Shown: in pieces, positions 23,757-36,366 of the stretch | Numbering within the stretch: position 1 is the stretch's first letter | Layout of the letters: each line of letters starts with the position of its first letter | Assembly (NCBI GenBank): GCA_948567375.1 | Contig: OX419758.1 | Span: forward strand, 22,697,001-22,761,000 | DNA length: 64,000 nt | Direction: 5' to 3' | Source of the DNA: Lunularia cruciata | Lineage: Eukaryota; Streptophyta; Marchantiopsida; Lunulariales; Lunulariaceae | Notes under the pieces: model-generated | Told to the model about the DNA's origin: nothing | Seen by the model: only the letters and a program-made list of their open reading frames with translations | Database searches by the model: none | Position numbers and translations under genes: made by a program

Positions 23757-24289
23757 TCTATTCACCATTTGTAAATAATATACTTGCCCAAATATGAGGG
23801 ATGTTGTATGTATATGTTCCATATGTGACAGTATATTTTTTGATTTAAGGATTAAGTATCCAAATATATGAACATGTCTTACAGATTTTTAATCCTTATC
23901 ACAATTTAAAATTAATTAATTATTTATATATCTGTTATTCAATGAAAATATGAAATATTTTATATCATTTATATTTCAGATTATACTGGAACTTGGTATG
24001 GGTATATGCAATTACCCATGTCAAGCTGCATATTAAAAGAGTAGACATGGCTAAATCAAGAAACTATATACAACAACATAAGTCATAAGTTTCAAAGCAA
24101 ACTAGTTAAATTGCACCAAAGAAAATATGACAAATCATGGTTGTTCAGTAACATTTTTGCAAGTAAAAGCAAGATTTTCTTAAAATCACGTTTAAGTGAC
24201 ATGATGAAAAATAAAATGGAAAAATTAAACCAACATCAAATGTTATTGCAATGAGGATGTGTAATAATATTAGCTAGATATATTATCTA
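23757..24289. other. AT-rich unassigned sequence
   Basis: No gene. A short S4-like scrap (AATATGACAAATCATGG) lies at about 24126-24142. Confidence 0.4.
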
Positions 24290-24699
24290 GAGGTGTAAAT
24301 TGGCTTGGCAATATTTGGAAGGATGTTATATATGATGGTCTAAGTGGATAAGATAGAGATGTCACCAAAAGAGTACTTTAACTAATAGGGTAGAGGTCAA
24401 ATAAAAACTTTAGAGCCAATTTTGGAGGATAAAAAAGGAAGAGATTCCCCATAGTTTATCTCATTGAGAGCTTTCCAATAGCTCACCCATGCTATTATGA
24501 GCTTCCTACAAGAAGATTCTCTAAAGATTCCCTTTGGTCAAACTTGTTTGACCAACTAACAAGGATCAACATGTCACCCATCCATGCAATTAATCTAAGG
24601 GTGGAGCTTGTTGACATATCACCAATTCATGTATCTGATCCAAGGGTGGAACTCCCTTTGAGGAGATCCTCTTTGTTATATAATAAAGACAAGGTGCTC
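24290..24699 (+). repeat. interspersed repeat S3, truncated by LTR A
   Basis: Matches the reverse complement of about 5440-6060 and matches 40920-41150 directly. It stops exactly where the LTR array starts. The continuation seen at 41151 (CTTTGGGGCATCTC) is not found after the array. Confidence 0.65.
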
Positions 24700-25390
24700 G
24701 GTAACACCCATTTGTGCATGTGTTTGGTATTGTGATATTTAGCTTGGTATTACAAGTACTTAAGAGATATTATTTATATAGAGATAAAGAATGGTTCTAT
24801 ATTAGTCATGGTTAGCTAAAGTTAGTCATAGCTAAGATAGAGTGGACCTTACTTTAGAGGAGGTAGAAAGATGAGCACCACTATTATGAATTTAGTGTGT
24901 TGACTTAGTATTATTCCTAGGTGTTTGGCGTTGAGGAAAGAGTTGAGAACTCTTGGGCCCGCAAGCCTTTTTGTTTTGGATTCCTCTTTAGTCTAAGGAT
25001 AGCCCATGTGAAGGAATCCTTGACTTAGTGGTTGGGTCAAGATAAGATCACATGCTTAGGGGAATATGCCTATGTGAATGGATATTCCTTTCTACTTTTT
25101 GACTTTACTTGACTTTTAGTCTAGTAACTTGAGTTACTGCGGTAATTAGTAACTTTGGTACTTAATTATTTCACAAGTATATAAACCAGGGGTGAGGAGG
25201 TACTCATCATCCTTTCATTTTGCAACCATCTTTCTCTCATTGAGTTCTCTAGTGAGCAATGTCTTGAGTCTTGGAGTGTTAGCCTTGGAGGAGTATGATG
25301 AAGTTGGGGTTCTTCGCCTTCTTAGTCCATGGTGCACTACCAGAATAACCATGAGAGGTTCATCCTGAGTGAGAGAGAGGCCGGCTCACA
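24700..25390 (+). mobile_element. LTR A of tandem Ty3/gypsy array
   Basis: 691 bp matching LTR B and LTR C, running (G)GTAACACCC to GGCTCACA. The first base reads G where B and C have T. It has TATATAAA at 25178-25185. By eye it is about 4% different from LTR C over the first 215 bp, making it the most diverged of the three. Confidence 0.93.
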
Positions 25391-25394
25391 TTTT

Positions 25395-25411
25395 TGGTTC
25401 CGTTGCCGGGA
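25395..25411 (+). promoter_or_regulatory. primer binding site of array unit 1
   Basis: TGGTTCCGTTGCCGGGA lies four bases inside LTR A. It resembles the TGGCGCCGTTGCCGGGG site of Athila-type elements that prime with tRNA-Asp, with two or more changes near the 5' end. The assignment is from memory of the family pattern. Confidence 0.65.
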
Positions 25412-26087
25412 CCTCTCTAGAAGGCAAGATAATGTTTCGTGTTCAATTCTACATTAGACAGAAGGAGACTATGAGAGCTCACTTGGAGAGAACATTAGGA
25501 GAGGAGAGGGCTGAACTTATGTTAGAGAACCAAGATCTATTTGTATACCTTGTAGTTTATTATGATGTCTTTGAGGTGATTTTGTACATCTTGTACATAT
25601 GAGAGGAATTGGAGAGATAATGTGAGGTGGATTGCAGATTTTGGGGATCAAGGTGATTTAGGGCAAAATCTCAAGTTTGAGATATGGACTTGAAATTTCT
25701 ATACATGATAGCTTGGGTTATCTTTCAGTTATCACACTTGAAATTATTGTGAGAGTTATTATACACACTAGGCTAGAATTTTTGAAAGTTGATAGGGTAA
25801 ACTGCTCCTGTAATTGGACGCTCTCTTGAAAATTTTACAAAGTCTGCCATTTCTTCAATTTTTAGTGAATTGTTCTGAAACTTTCCAAGAAAATTCAATG
25901 CATCTTATTCTACTTGATGCTAAAAAATTTAGAGAGAGATCATTCTTGTGCAGGGAGTTATGAGTTTTTGAAAAGAGGGGGGTGGTTTCTAGACCAAATC
26001 TGAATATATGTGCTAAATAGAAAGTGTGTAGGCCAAATGGCTCAATGAAAAGATCTGAAATTTTGCAAAGAAGGATGCCTTGAAGTT

Positions 26088-26660
26088 GTGATCAAGTGTG
26101 AAAAATTTCATAAGACCGTCACATATTGGTTAGGAGATTTGAGTGACATTGTGAGAAAGGGTCAATTCTGGAGAGTGGAGATCTCATGCATGAGGAGTTT
26201 GAGAGCAACAAAAAACATGTTTGAGTGTTTAGATTCATCTTGGGAACATGGAGGGTCATCAAGAGTGGAAATTGAGATTATGCAAGGTTCTTTAAGGGTT
26301 TGAGGTGATTGTAGGGGTGGATTTGAGGAAAAGAGAGTTTACAATAGAATTTGAAGAGAGTGTTGAGAGGATCCAAAAACCTATACCACTTGGAGGAAAG
26401 AGAGAGTCTAAATGATTTCTATGTGGAGAGAAGGGACATAAGGCAAGTTCATGTCCACTGACCTTTGAGAGCAAGAGATTGAGAGAAAGGAGAGGCTTAC
26501 TTGACTTGGGTTTGCATGTTGGACCTTCTTTGCCAAGATTAGGAGGGAGAAGATCTAAGACCAAGGAGTTGTGTGAGGTTTGTGGAGTGGAAGGACTTCC
26601 AAAAGGACATGAGTGTAGAGGAGTAAAAGCACTTTTGGAGACTTTGGTGAAATATCTTTG
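26088..26660 (+). pseudogene. extra zinc-knuckle ORF upstream of gag, unit 1 (broken)
   Basis: Corresponds to the better-preserved frame at 33363-33836 of unit 2. The first Cys codon of the knuckle is a stop here (AAATGATTTC near 26410). A residual frame is open at 26479-26661. It precedes gag and is separate from gag's own knuckle. Confidence 0.6.
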
Positions 26661-26954
26661 AAAGAGGCTTAGTACAGCTACATAAATACTACCACCTTCA
26701 TCAGCTAGTTCTCAAGATTAGTGATGGAGATAATCTTTCAACTTATGGATAAACTATCCATGAGAGTTAGATTAATATGCACTTTAGGATTTGATGTTGC
26801 TATAGAAATCTTGGAGCAACCTGAACCTTATGTGTTTCCTAGAATGGATTATTCTCAGATGGTGTTAGTCATGTATATACTCTATTAGTTATAGAGTGAA
26901 AGAAAAAAAAAGAAAAAAAATTGAGAGAAGAGAAAGATAGTGAGGGGTTAAGAT

Positions 26955-27487
26955 AGGGAAGCTTCTGGTTTTCTTTGGCAAGGATGGAGAAGATGTGGAG
27001 GATTTTTTGAGAGACTTCAAGAGAGCTTGCATAGAAAAAAATGAGAGGAGGAAGAATGAGTGTGCCTCATTATCACCAGATTTCTTTGAGGATGCAGCAC
27101 TTACATGGTATGAGTCAAAATACCAAAAGAGAGAGAGAGGAGAGATAGGGAAGAGGAGTCTTAGGAGACTTTGACTTCAGCACTCATTGAAAACTTTCTT
27201 CCTGATGAGAGTTATGAGAGATAGATGAGTGAGGTTACATTTCTCAAGCAAGGAGATGGAGAGAAAGTGAGAGTCTATGTGGAAAGAGTGGAAAAGTTAG
27301 AGTCTTGAATTTTGCATAGTATTGAGGAAGAGGGGGATGATGTGGAGGCTACAATGATTGGCATAGGGGCCATGCTCACCAAGAATTTTGTGGGAGGGTC
27401 GAGACCACAAATTAGAAGCAAGGTGAGATATGAGAAACCTTCTTCCAAGGTTGAAGCTATCAAGATCGCAATTCGTATGAGAGTGAT
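26955..27487 (+). pseudogene. gag N-terminal region, unit 1 (broken)
   Basis: Translation in shifting frames matches the capsid-like region of unit 2 (FFGKDGEDVEAF, RDFKRAC, ATLTWYES). Frameshifts and stops are scattered and the start codon is not preserved (AGGGAAGCTT for ATGGAGAAAC). Confidence 0.7.
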
Positions 27488-28549
27488 TTGGTGGTGAAGG
27501 AGGTTGTGCATCCTCCTAAAGGCTACAAATATGGGGGAACTTCTAATACTTTGGTGACAAGGGTTGCACCCCAATTAAAAGTTGCTCCAATTCTTGCACC
27601 TCCACCAAAGGATCCACTTCAAACCATCACTAAACAACTTGTGGATCTCAAGATCAATGTGGTGCAACTTTGGGAGAAGAGAAAGGTGAATCAAAATGTA
27701 GGGAGAGTGCCAAGGACTTATGGAAACTATCCATATATAGGAGGTCAACCAACCAACAATTTCAATGATAGAAATTGTTTTGGTTGTGGAGGAAGAAGCC
27801 ATATCCAAAGGAGTTGCCCAAATTCTACTTACCATGGAGGAAGGGGTTATGAGGGAGCCAATAGTGGGAAAGAGGATGGCAGTGAAACCCAAGTGGCTCT
27901 TAATCCAAACAAAGGTAAGGGAATAACATCCATAGATGTGGTGGAGAGCAAGTATGAGAAGGGAGAGTGCTCAAACTCCAAGAGTTTTAATTTGGAGCTT
28001 TTGGCACAAGAGAAGAAGAGAGCTCGTTTTGGAGAGGATGTTCACTCTTCTCAAGTATTTACTCCAAGCAAGGATACTCCTATGTCTAATAGGAGCACTT
28101 GCACCTCAACACCATCAACTACAAAGACTCCAAGGAAGAAGTTGAGGATGGAGGATTTCTTGATTTCAAAGCAACAATGGAGCTACAATGTGTTGGAGGA
28201 TGTTGGTAGTCACAAGGCTAACATCACAATGGGCCAATTGATTCCTTTGAACCGTACCTTGAGAAAGGAGTTTAGAGGTAGTTTGAGTTCTACAAGGAGC
28301 AAGAAGAAGAAGAGGGTAAAAGCTCCAATATCAATGGGGGTGGTGGATGCGAAGCCAACACCATGGGAGGCTTGTGAATATGCCTCCAAGATTGATGTGA
28401 GAGTGAATGGTCACAACATCAAGGATGCATTGGTTGATGGAGGATCAGCTGTAAATGCCATGTCAGAAAGGTTGATGATGAAGTTGGGTATGATACCCTC
28501 AAGACCTTCAACATTTGTGGTGAGCATGGCAAACAAGCAACAAGTTTGA
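27488..28549 (+). pseudogene. gag C-terminus and protease N-terminus, unit 1
   Basis: A 353-codon open stretch. A CCHC knuckle NCFGCGG..HIQRSC lies at 27775-27817, then a basic linker rich in Thr, Ser and Lys. The aspartic protease site ALVDGGSAVNAM follows with Asp at 28435-28437. The frame ends at TGA 28547-28549 directly after ANKQQV; protease homology (DLLLWRPWL) continues beyond. The same TGA is in unit 2. The ATG used here is internal, not a true start. Confidence 0.8.
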
Positions 28550-31490
28550 CCAGTAGGGGTGATGGATAAAGTGGTAGTTTCAGTTATGGGACTTCAAAAT
28601 CTCATGACTTTCCAAGTCTTGAAGGATTCAAGCTATGACTTACTTCTTTGGAGGCCATGGTTGAGAGCAACATGCACAAATGATTGATGGCACAAAGGGT
28701 ACTTGAGGATTGGGCCATCAAACCATAGAGTCACAGTTCTTGTGACTAACACCACCAACACTTCACATTCAGATACACCATCTTCTGATTATTGGGAATC
28801 AGATTCTGAAGAAAGAGCTTTAGGTGTGGACACAAGCATGGAAGAGGAGACTTCCACGGAGGAGGATGAATTTGAATCTGATTCAGATGTGTATCCTTTG
28901 TGTGCTATGGATTTTGCACCTAAGTGAGAGGTTTTGAAGGAACCAGATAAATCATCGTTGACACTTGAGAAGATGAAGAAGGCTAGCTACCCTCAAGTAT
29001 GGTCCAAATGTTACCAAGGAGGAGAAGGTGAGATTTGAGGAGATTTTCCGGAAGTTCATCCATTTGTTTGCTTTTAGTAACAAGATGTGAAGGAACTCAC
29101 CTTGGAGGAGCAGAAGATAGAGGTGGAGTCACATGCAAGACCAATCTGCCAAAAGCAACGTCGCATTAGCCCACCAATATCTTTGGTTGTGAAGGAGGAG
29201 ATTGATAAGCTCAAGGAGGCTGGATTTATCTTTGAGGTAGAGAATTAAGAATGGGTGTCTCCAATTGTTATTGAGGAGAAAAAGAATGGCAAGCTTTGGG
29301 TATGTGTGGATTACAAGAAGCTCAATGCTGTTACCAAGAAGGACTACTACCCATTGCCATTCATTTATGAGATCTTGGAGATGGTTGCAAGTCATGAGAG
29401 GTACAGTTTTGGAGATGGTTATAATGGATAGAACCAAATCAAGATTGCACCAGAGCATCAACAACTCACCACATTCACCACACCTTGGAGAACTTACGCT
29501 TTCAAGGTCATGCCTTTTGGGCTTTGCAATGTTCCAGCCACATTCCAACGGTTCATGAACAAGGTATTTGAACCTTTCATTGGGAAATTTGTGAGAGACT
29601 TCATTGATGACTTTTGTGTTTATGGGAGCAAGGAGGAGCACTTTGAGCACCTAATCAAAGTCTTACAATGCTTGGATGAGGCAAATGCATCACTCAACCC
29701 AAAGAAATGCATTCTTGGATATGAAGAAGGTCTACTTTTGGAGCACATCATCTCCAAGGATGGAATAGCAATTGATCTTGAGAAGGTGAGGAAAATCTCA
29801 GACCTTCCATTCCCTTCAAGCTTGACAAAGTTATACCAATTCTTGGGGATGGTTGGATACTCTAGGAGGTTCATCTTCTCATTTTCCAACAAGGTTTATG
29901 CATTGACCATCTACATGAAGAAGGGTGTAGATTACATGGTGATTTTGGAGGACAAGGAGGCTCTCAAAGCTTTTGAGAAGCTCAAGCAATCCCTTGTTGT
30001 AGCTCCAATTTGTGCTTAACCTTATTGGAGTAAGCCTTTCATCCTCTACAATGATACTTCTTATGTAGCTATAGGATGCACTTTGAGTAAATTAGACCAA
30101 GATGGGCATGACAATCCAATAGCTTATGCTAGTAAGTAGATGGTTTCAACAGAGAAGAACTACTCTGTCACAGAGAGAGAAGGGGTTGATAGTCATCTTT
30201 GGTCTCAAGAAGTTAAGACTCTACTTGATTGGAGGGAAAGCCACCATTGTCACGGATCACAAGGCTTTGAAGTACATCTTCAATAAGCCTAATGTTGAAG
30301 GGAGACTAGCAAGGTGGATGATACTCTTGTTTGAGTGTGACTACACCATTGAGGATAGGCCAAGAAAGAAACATGCAAATGCTGATTTGTTATCTAGAGC
30401 CTATGATCATGATGGAGATGAGCCAGTGGATGATTCCTTCCCGGATGAGGAGCTCATGACAATCTCAATCACTCAAGAGGTTCCAATGGAGTACAAGGAG
30501 ATTGTGGATTTTGTGACAAGAGGTAATTATCCAGAACGGATGCATGCTAGGGAGAGGAAGGCCCTTGCATCAAGATCTAGACCTTACACAATGGTGGAGG
30601 ATATTCTTTTTCACCAGGGAGCAGATGATCTAGTTCAAAGAGCAATGGGTAAGAAAGAGTCTATCCTACTTATAAAGGAGTTTCATGAAGGTTTAGTATG
30701 TGGAGGACACTTTGCAGGAAAGGTGATTGCTTTCAAGATTCTAGATGCAGGTTACCATTGGAGATGGATTTTCAATGATTGTCTTGATTTTTGCAAAACT
30801 TGTCATGTTTGTCAAGCCTTTGCTAGAAAGTCTACATCCACTCCACCACTTAGATCAATTCCATTACTATGACCTTTTGAAAAGTGGGGAATTGATTTTG
30901 TAGGTCCTCTCAATAGAACCCCAAGGAACAATTGGTGCATTGTGGTAGTTACTGATTACCTTACCAAGTGGGTTGAGGCTAGACCATTGAGGGACAAGAA
31001 TGAAGATAAAGTAGGTATATTGCTTTATGAGCACATTATCACTAGGTTTGGATGGCCTTTGGAGTTAGTTTCTGATAGAGGAGGAGAGTTTACGGGAAGC
31101 ATTACTACAACCATGCTATAACATTTCTCTATCACACATAGAGTAACTACATCCTATAAGCTAAATTCTAATGGCTTGGCAGAGAGAACCAATCAGACCT
31201 TGTGCATGATGTTGGCCAAAGATGCAAAAATGGAGGGGGCTAAGCATCATTGGGACAAGAGGATTCATGCAGTTTTGTGGGAGTATAGGACAACCATGAA
31301 AACTTCCACGAGATATTCTCCATTTCAATTGGTGTATGGTATTGAGTCTACCTTACCTATTCACTTTGATCTTCCTACCTTCCAAAGCATTCATAGGAGA
31401 TTGAAGAAAGCACAAGGAGCTGATGTAGAGAAGTCAAGGAAGGATCAACTCATGGAGTTGGAAGAGGCAAGAGCAGCTTCTATGGTTTGA
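28550..31490 (+). pseudogene. pol region (protease end, RT, RNase H, integrase), unit 1, broken
   Basis: Reverse transcriptase begins after TAA 29246-29248 (EWVSPIV), has TAG 29429-29431, then an open piece 29510-30019 with MPFGLCN and FIDD. RNase H (30126-30410) keeps EREG-like and TDHKAL blocks but is frameshifted at its start. The integrase zinc region (HEGLVCGGH, CKTCHVC) and the end of the catalytic core (GLAERTNQ, 31176-31490) are present. Stops lie near 30872 and 31120. Enzymatically dead. Confidence 0.85.
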
Positions 31491-31810
31491 GTGAAGCAAG
31501 CCCAAAGGAAACAGAAACAAAAGGAGAGCTATGCAAGAGGTAAGGCAAGAAGAAGGTGGAGCCTTTCAAAGAAGGTGATTGGGTAATGTTGTTTGATTCC
31601 ATTTGATTCAAGAGAGTGCAAAAGAAGTTTTTGCCTAAGTACTTTGGACCTTTCATAGTGGAGAAAGTGTGGGGCAATTTTACCTATTATCTCAAGGAGT
31701 TGGGAGGGAGACACTTTGATAGGATTAACCATGATAAGTTGAAGATGTACCATAGAAGGTAGAGAGACCTTCACTTTCAAGACAAAGTGAAAACTTAGTC
31801 CGGGGGTAAA

Positions 31811-32503
31811 TGTAACACCCATTTGTGCATTTGTGTGGTATTATGATATTTAGCTTGGTATTACAAGTACTTAAAAGATATTATTTATATAGAGATAAAG
31901 GATGGTTCTATATTAGTCATGGTTAGCTAAAGTTAGTCATAGCTAAGATAGAGGGGACCTTACTTTAGAGGAGGTAGAAAAGATGAGCACCATTATTTTG
32001 GATTTTAGTGTGTTGACTTGGTATAATTCCTAGGTGTTTGGCTTTGAGGAAAGAGTTGAGAACTCTTGGGCCCGCAAGCCTTTTTGTTTTGGATTCTTCT
32101 TAAGTCTAAGGATAGCCCATGTGAAGGAATCTTTGACTTAGTGGTTGGGTCAAGATAAGACCACATGCTTAGGGGAATATGCCCATATGAATGGATATTC
32201 CTTTCTACTTTTTGACTTGACTTGACTTTTAGTCTAGTAACTTGAGTTACAATGATAATTAGTAACTTTGGTACTTTACTATTTCACAAGTATATAAACA
32301 AGGGGTGAGGAGGTACTCATCATCTTTTCATTTTGCAACTATCTCTCTCTCATTGAGTTCTCTAGTGAGCAATGTCTGGAGTCTTGGAGTGTTAACTTTG
32401 GAGGAGTATGATGGAGTTGGGGTTCCTTGCCTTCTTAGTCCATGGTGTGCTACCAGAATAGCCATGAGAGGTTCATCCTGAGTGAGAGATTGGCCGGCTC
32501 ACA
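31811..32503 (+). mobile_element. LTR B, shared central LTR of the array
   Basis: 693 bp, TGTAACACCC to GGCTCACA, TATATAAA at 32291-32298. It serves as 3' LTR of unit 1 and 5' LTR of unit 2. About 2% different from LTR C over the first 215 bp. Confidence 0.95.
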
Positions 32504-32507
32504 TTTT

Positions 32508-32524
32508 TGGTTCCGTTGTCGGGA
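32508..32524 (+). promoter_or_regulatory. primer binding site of array unit 2
   Basis: TGGTTCCGTTGTCGGGA, the same site as in unit 1 with one further change. Confidence 0.6.
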
Positions 32525-33362
32525 TCTCTCTAGAAGGCAAGATAATGTTCAGTGTTCAATTCTACATTAGACAGAAGGAGACTATGAGAGCTCACTTGGA
32601 AAGAACATTAGGAGAGGAGAGGGCTAAACTTATGTTAGAGAACCAATATCCATTTGTATACCCTGTAGTTTATTATGATGTCTTTGAGGTGATTTTGTAC
32701 ATCTTGTACACGTGAGAGTAATATGAGAGATTGTGTGAGGTGGATTACAGATTTTGGGGATTAAGGTGATTTAGGGCAAAATCTCAAGTTTAAGATCTAG
32801 ACTTGAAATTTAAACACATGATAGCTTGGGTTATCTTTCAGCTATCACACTTGAAATTATTGTGAGAGCTACTATGCGCACTAGGCTAGAATTTTTGAAA
32901 GTTGATAGGGTAAATTGCTCCCGCAACTGCATGCTCTTTGGAAAATTGTACAAAGTCTGTCATTTCTTCAAATTTTGAGTGAATTGTTCTGAAAATTTCC
33001 AAGAAAATTCATTGCATTTTATCCTACCTGTTGCTAAAAGAATTAGAGAGAGATCATTCTTGCGCAAGGAGTTATGAGTTTTTGAAAAGAATGGGTAGTT
33101 TTTAGATCAAATCTGAAATAGATGTGTGGAATAGAAAGGTGTGTAGGCCAAATGGCTTAATGAAAAGATCTGAAATTTTGCAGAGATGGACGCCGTAAAG
33201 TTGTGATCAAATTTGCACAATTTCATAGGACTCTCATATACGGGTTGGGAGATTTGAGTGATATTGTGAGAAAGGGTCAATTCTGTAGTGTGGAGATCTC
33301 ATGCATGAGCAGTTTGAGATCAACAAAAAGCATGTTTATGTGTTTAGATTCATCTTGGGAAC

Positions 33363-33836
33363 ATGGAGGGTCATCAAGAGTGGGAACTGAAATTATGCAA
33401 GGTTCCCCAAGGGTTTGAGGTGATTGTAGGGGTGGATTTGAGGAAAAGAGAGTTTATAATAGAATTTGAAGAGAGTGTTGAGAGGATCCAAAAACCTATA
33501 CCACTTGGAGGAAAGAGAGAGTCTAAGTGCTTTCTATGTGGAGAGAAGGGACATAAGGAAAGTTCATGTCCATTGACCTTGGAGAGCAATAGATTGAGAG
33601 AAAGGAGAGGCTTACTTGACTTGGGTTTGCATGTTGGACCTTCTTCACCAAGATTAGGAGGGAGAAAATCTAAGACCAAAGAGTTGTGTGAGGTTTGTGG
33701 AGTTGAAGGACTTCCAAAAGGACATGAGTTTAGTGGAGTAAAAGCACTTTTGGAGACTTTGGTGAAGGGTCTTGGAGAAATTCTTAGTTCAGCTACAGAA
33801 ATACTACCACGTTCATCAGCTAGTTTTCAAGATTAG
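33363..33836 (+). pseudogene. extra zinc-knuckle ORF upstream of gag, unit 2
   Basis: 157 codons open. A CX2CX4HX4C knuckle CFLCGEKGHKESSC lies at 33528-33569 and a second Cys/His cluster (CEVCGVEGLPKGHE) about 50 residues later. It lies 240 bp upstream of the gag ATG with stops between. Extra ORFs before gag are known in Ogre/Tat-type gypsy elements; this one is not recognised. It might also be the C-terminus of an ancestral first gag. The upstream continuation (33203-33418) is in another frame. Confidence 0.6.
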
Positions 33837-34074
33837 TGATGGAGATAATCTTTCAACTTATGGATAAACTATCCATGAGTGTTCGATTAATATGCACTCT
33901 ACGATTTGATGTTGCTATAGAAATCTTGGAGTAACCTGAAAATTTTGTGTTCCCAAGGGTAGATTACTCTCAGATGGTGTTAGTCATGTATAAACTCTAT
34001 TAGTTATAGAGTGAGAGAAAGGAAAAGAGAAAAAAAGAAAAATTGAGAGAAGAGAAAGATAGTGAGAGGTTAAG

Positions 34075-34419
34075 ATGGAGAAACTTCCGGTTTTCTTTGG
34101 CAAGGATGGAGAAGATGTGGAGGCCTTTGTGAGAGACTTCAAAAGAGCTTGCTTAGGAAACAATGAGAGAAGGAAGAATGAGTGGGCCTCATTATTACCA
34201 GATTTCTTTGAGGATGCAACACTTACATGGTATGAGTCAGAATACCAAAAGAGAGAGAGGAGAGATGGGGAAGAGGAGTCTTGGGAGACTTTGACTTCAG
34301 CAATCATTGAGAACTTTCTCCTTGATGAGAGTTATGAGAGATTGATGAGTGAGGTTACATTTCTCAAGCAAGGAAATGGAGAGAAAGTGAGAGTCTATGT
34401 AGAAAGAGTGGAAAAGTGA
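34075..34419 (+). pseudogene. gag capsid-like domain, unit 2
   Basis: Starts at ATG 34075 (MEKLPVFFGKDGEDVEAF). 114 codons carry the retrotransposon-gag pattern including DFFEDATLTWYES and VTFLKQGNGEKVRVYVERV. It is cut by TGA at 34417-34419. The rest of gag follows in other frames to the knuckle at about 34895, which is frameshifted. Confidence 0.75.
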
Positions 34420-35673
34420 GAGTCCAAATTTTGCATAGTGTTGAGGAAGGGTGGGGATGATGTGGAGGCTACAATGATTGGCATAGGGGCCATGCTCACC
34501 AAGAATTTTATGGGAGGGTTGAGACCACAAATTAGAAGCAAGGTGAGATATGAGAAACCTTCTTCCAAGGTTGAAGCTATCAAGATCGCAATTCGTATGA
34601 GAGTGATTTGGTGGTGAAGGCGGTTGTGCATCCTCCTCAAGGCTACAAATATGGGGGAAATTTTGATACTTTGGTGACAAGGGTTGCACCACAAGTAGTA
34701 GTTGCTCCAATTCTTGCACCTCCACCAAAGGATCCACTTCAAACCATCACAAAATAACTTGCGGATCTCAAGATCAATGTGGTGCAACTATGGGAGACGA
34801 GAGTGGTGGATCAAAATGTAGGGAGAGGATCTAGGAGTTATGGAAACTATCCATATAGAGGGTTCAACCAGCCAACAATTTCAATAATAAAATTGTTTTT
34901 GTTGTGGAGGAAGAGGCCATATCCAAAGGAGTTGCCCAAATTCCACTTGCCATGGAGGAAGGGGTTATGAGGGAGCCAATAAAGGGAAAGAGGGTGGTAG
35001 CAAAACCCAATTGGCTCCTAATCCAAACAAAGGTAAGGGGATAGCATCCATAGATATGGTGGAGAGCAAGTATAAGAAGGGAGAGTGCTCAAACTCCAAG
35101 AGTCTTAATTTGGAGCTTTTGGCACAAGAGAAGAAGAGAGCTTGTTTTGGAGAGGATGTTCACTCTTCTCAAGGATTTATTCTAAGAAAGGATACTCCTA
35201 TGTCTATTAGGAGCACTCGCACCTCAACACCATCAACAAAAAAGACTCCAAGGAAGAAGTTGACATGGAGGATTTCTTGATTTCAAAGCAACAATGGAAC
35301 TACAATGTGTTTGAGGATGTTGGTAGTTACAAGGCTAACATCACAATGGGCCAATTGATTGCTTTGAACCCTAGCTTGAGAAAGGAGCTTAGAGGTGGTT
35401 TCAGTTCTACAAGGGGCAAGAGGAAGAAGAAGGCAAAAGTTCCATTATCGGGGGGGTGGTGGATGCCAAGCCAGCACCGTGGGAGGCTTGTGAATATGCC
35501 TCCAAGATTGATGTGAGAGTGATGGTCACAACATCAAGGGTGCATTGGTTGATGGAGGATCAGCAGTAAATGCCATGTCAGAAAGGTTGATGAAGAAGTT
35601 GGGTATGATACCCTCAAGACCTTCAACATTTGTGGTGAGCATGGCAAACAAGCAACAAGTTTGACCAGTAGGG
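34420..35673 (+). pseudogene. gag C-terminus and protease start, unit 2 (frameshifted)
   Basis: Open pieces at 34779-34970, 35011-35280 and 35265-35516 together cover the linker seen intact in unit 1. The protease site (VDGGSAVNAMSERL) is at about 35545-35590. A one-base loss near 35520 (GAGTGATGG versus GAGTGAATGG) and TGA 35662-35664 interrupt it. Confidence 0.75.
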
Positions 35674-36366
35674 GTGATGGATAAAGTGATAGTTTCAGTT
35701 ATGGGAGTTCAAAATCTCATGACTTTCCAAGTCTTGAAGGATTCAAGCTATGGCTTACTTCTTGGGAGGCCATGGTTGAGAGCAGCACGCAGAACAGATC
35801 AATGGCACAAAGGGTACTTGAGGATTGGGCCATCAAAGCATAGAGTCATAGTTCTTGTGACTAACATCACCAACACTTCACATTCAGATACACCATCTTC
35901 TGATTATTGGGAATCAGATTTTGAAGAAGGAGCTTCAAGTGTGGACACAAGAATAGAAGAGGAGACTTCCATGGAGGAGGATAAATTTGAATCTGATTTA
36001 GATGTGTATCCTTTGTGTACTATGGATTTTTTACCTAAGCGAGAGGTTTTGAAGGACCCAAATAAATCACCATTGACACTTGAGGAGGTAGAGAGAAGGT
36101 TATCTACCCTCAAGTATGGTCCAAATGTTACCAAGGAGGAGAAGGTGAGATTTGAGGAGATTTTCCGCAAGTTCATCCATGTGTTTGCTTTTAGTTACAA
36201 GGATTTGAAGGAACTCACCTTGGAGGAGCACAAGATAGAGGTGGAGTCACATGCAAGACCAATCCGCCAAAAGCAACATTGCATTAGCCCACCAATATCT
36301 TTGGTTGTGAAGGAGGAGATTGATAAGCTCAAGGAGGCTAGATTTATCTTTGAGATAGAGAATTAA
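35674..36366 (+). pseudogene. protease C-terminus to RT entry, unit 2
   Basis: 230 codons open. GLLLGRPWLR closes the protease fold, followed by an acidic Ser/Glu-rich spacer and then LTLEEHKIEVESHARPI and VVKEEIDKLKEA at the RT N-terminus. It ends at TAA 36364-36366, which is at the same codon in unit 1. Confidence 0.8.

Larger units (their letters stand above)
25391..31810 (+). mobile_element. Ty3/gypsy array, internal unit 1
   Basis: 6,420 bp between LTR A and LTR B with gag, protease, reverse transcriptase, RNase H and integrase in gypsy order. It is collinear with 32504-38929, with a repeat period of about 7.11 kb. It ends in the polypurine-like GGGGGTAAA. Numerous stops and frameshifts make it non-autonomous. 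Confidence 0.92.

Noticed and set aside
25369-25602. A 77-codon gene spanning the LTR/primer-site junction (also at 32482-32715)
   Set aside because: It starts inside the LTR and reads through the primer binding site; there is no motif and it is probably leader sequence.
28547-31490. Shared stops as evidence of RNA editing or stop-codon recoding
   Set aside because: Nuclear retroelements are not known to be edited this way; common descent from a defective parent plus C-to-T decay explains the sharing.
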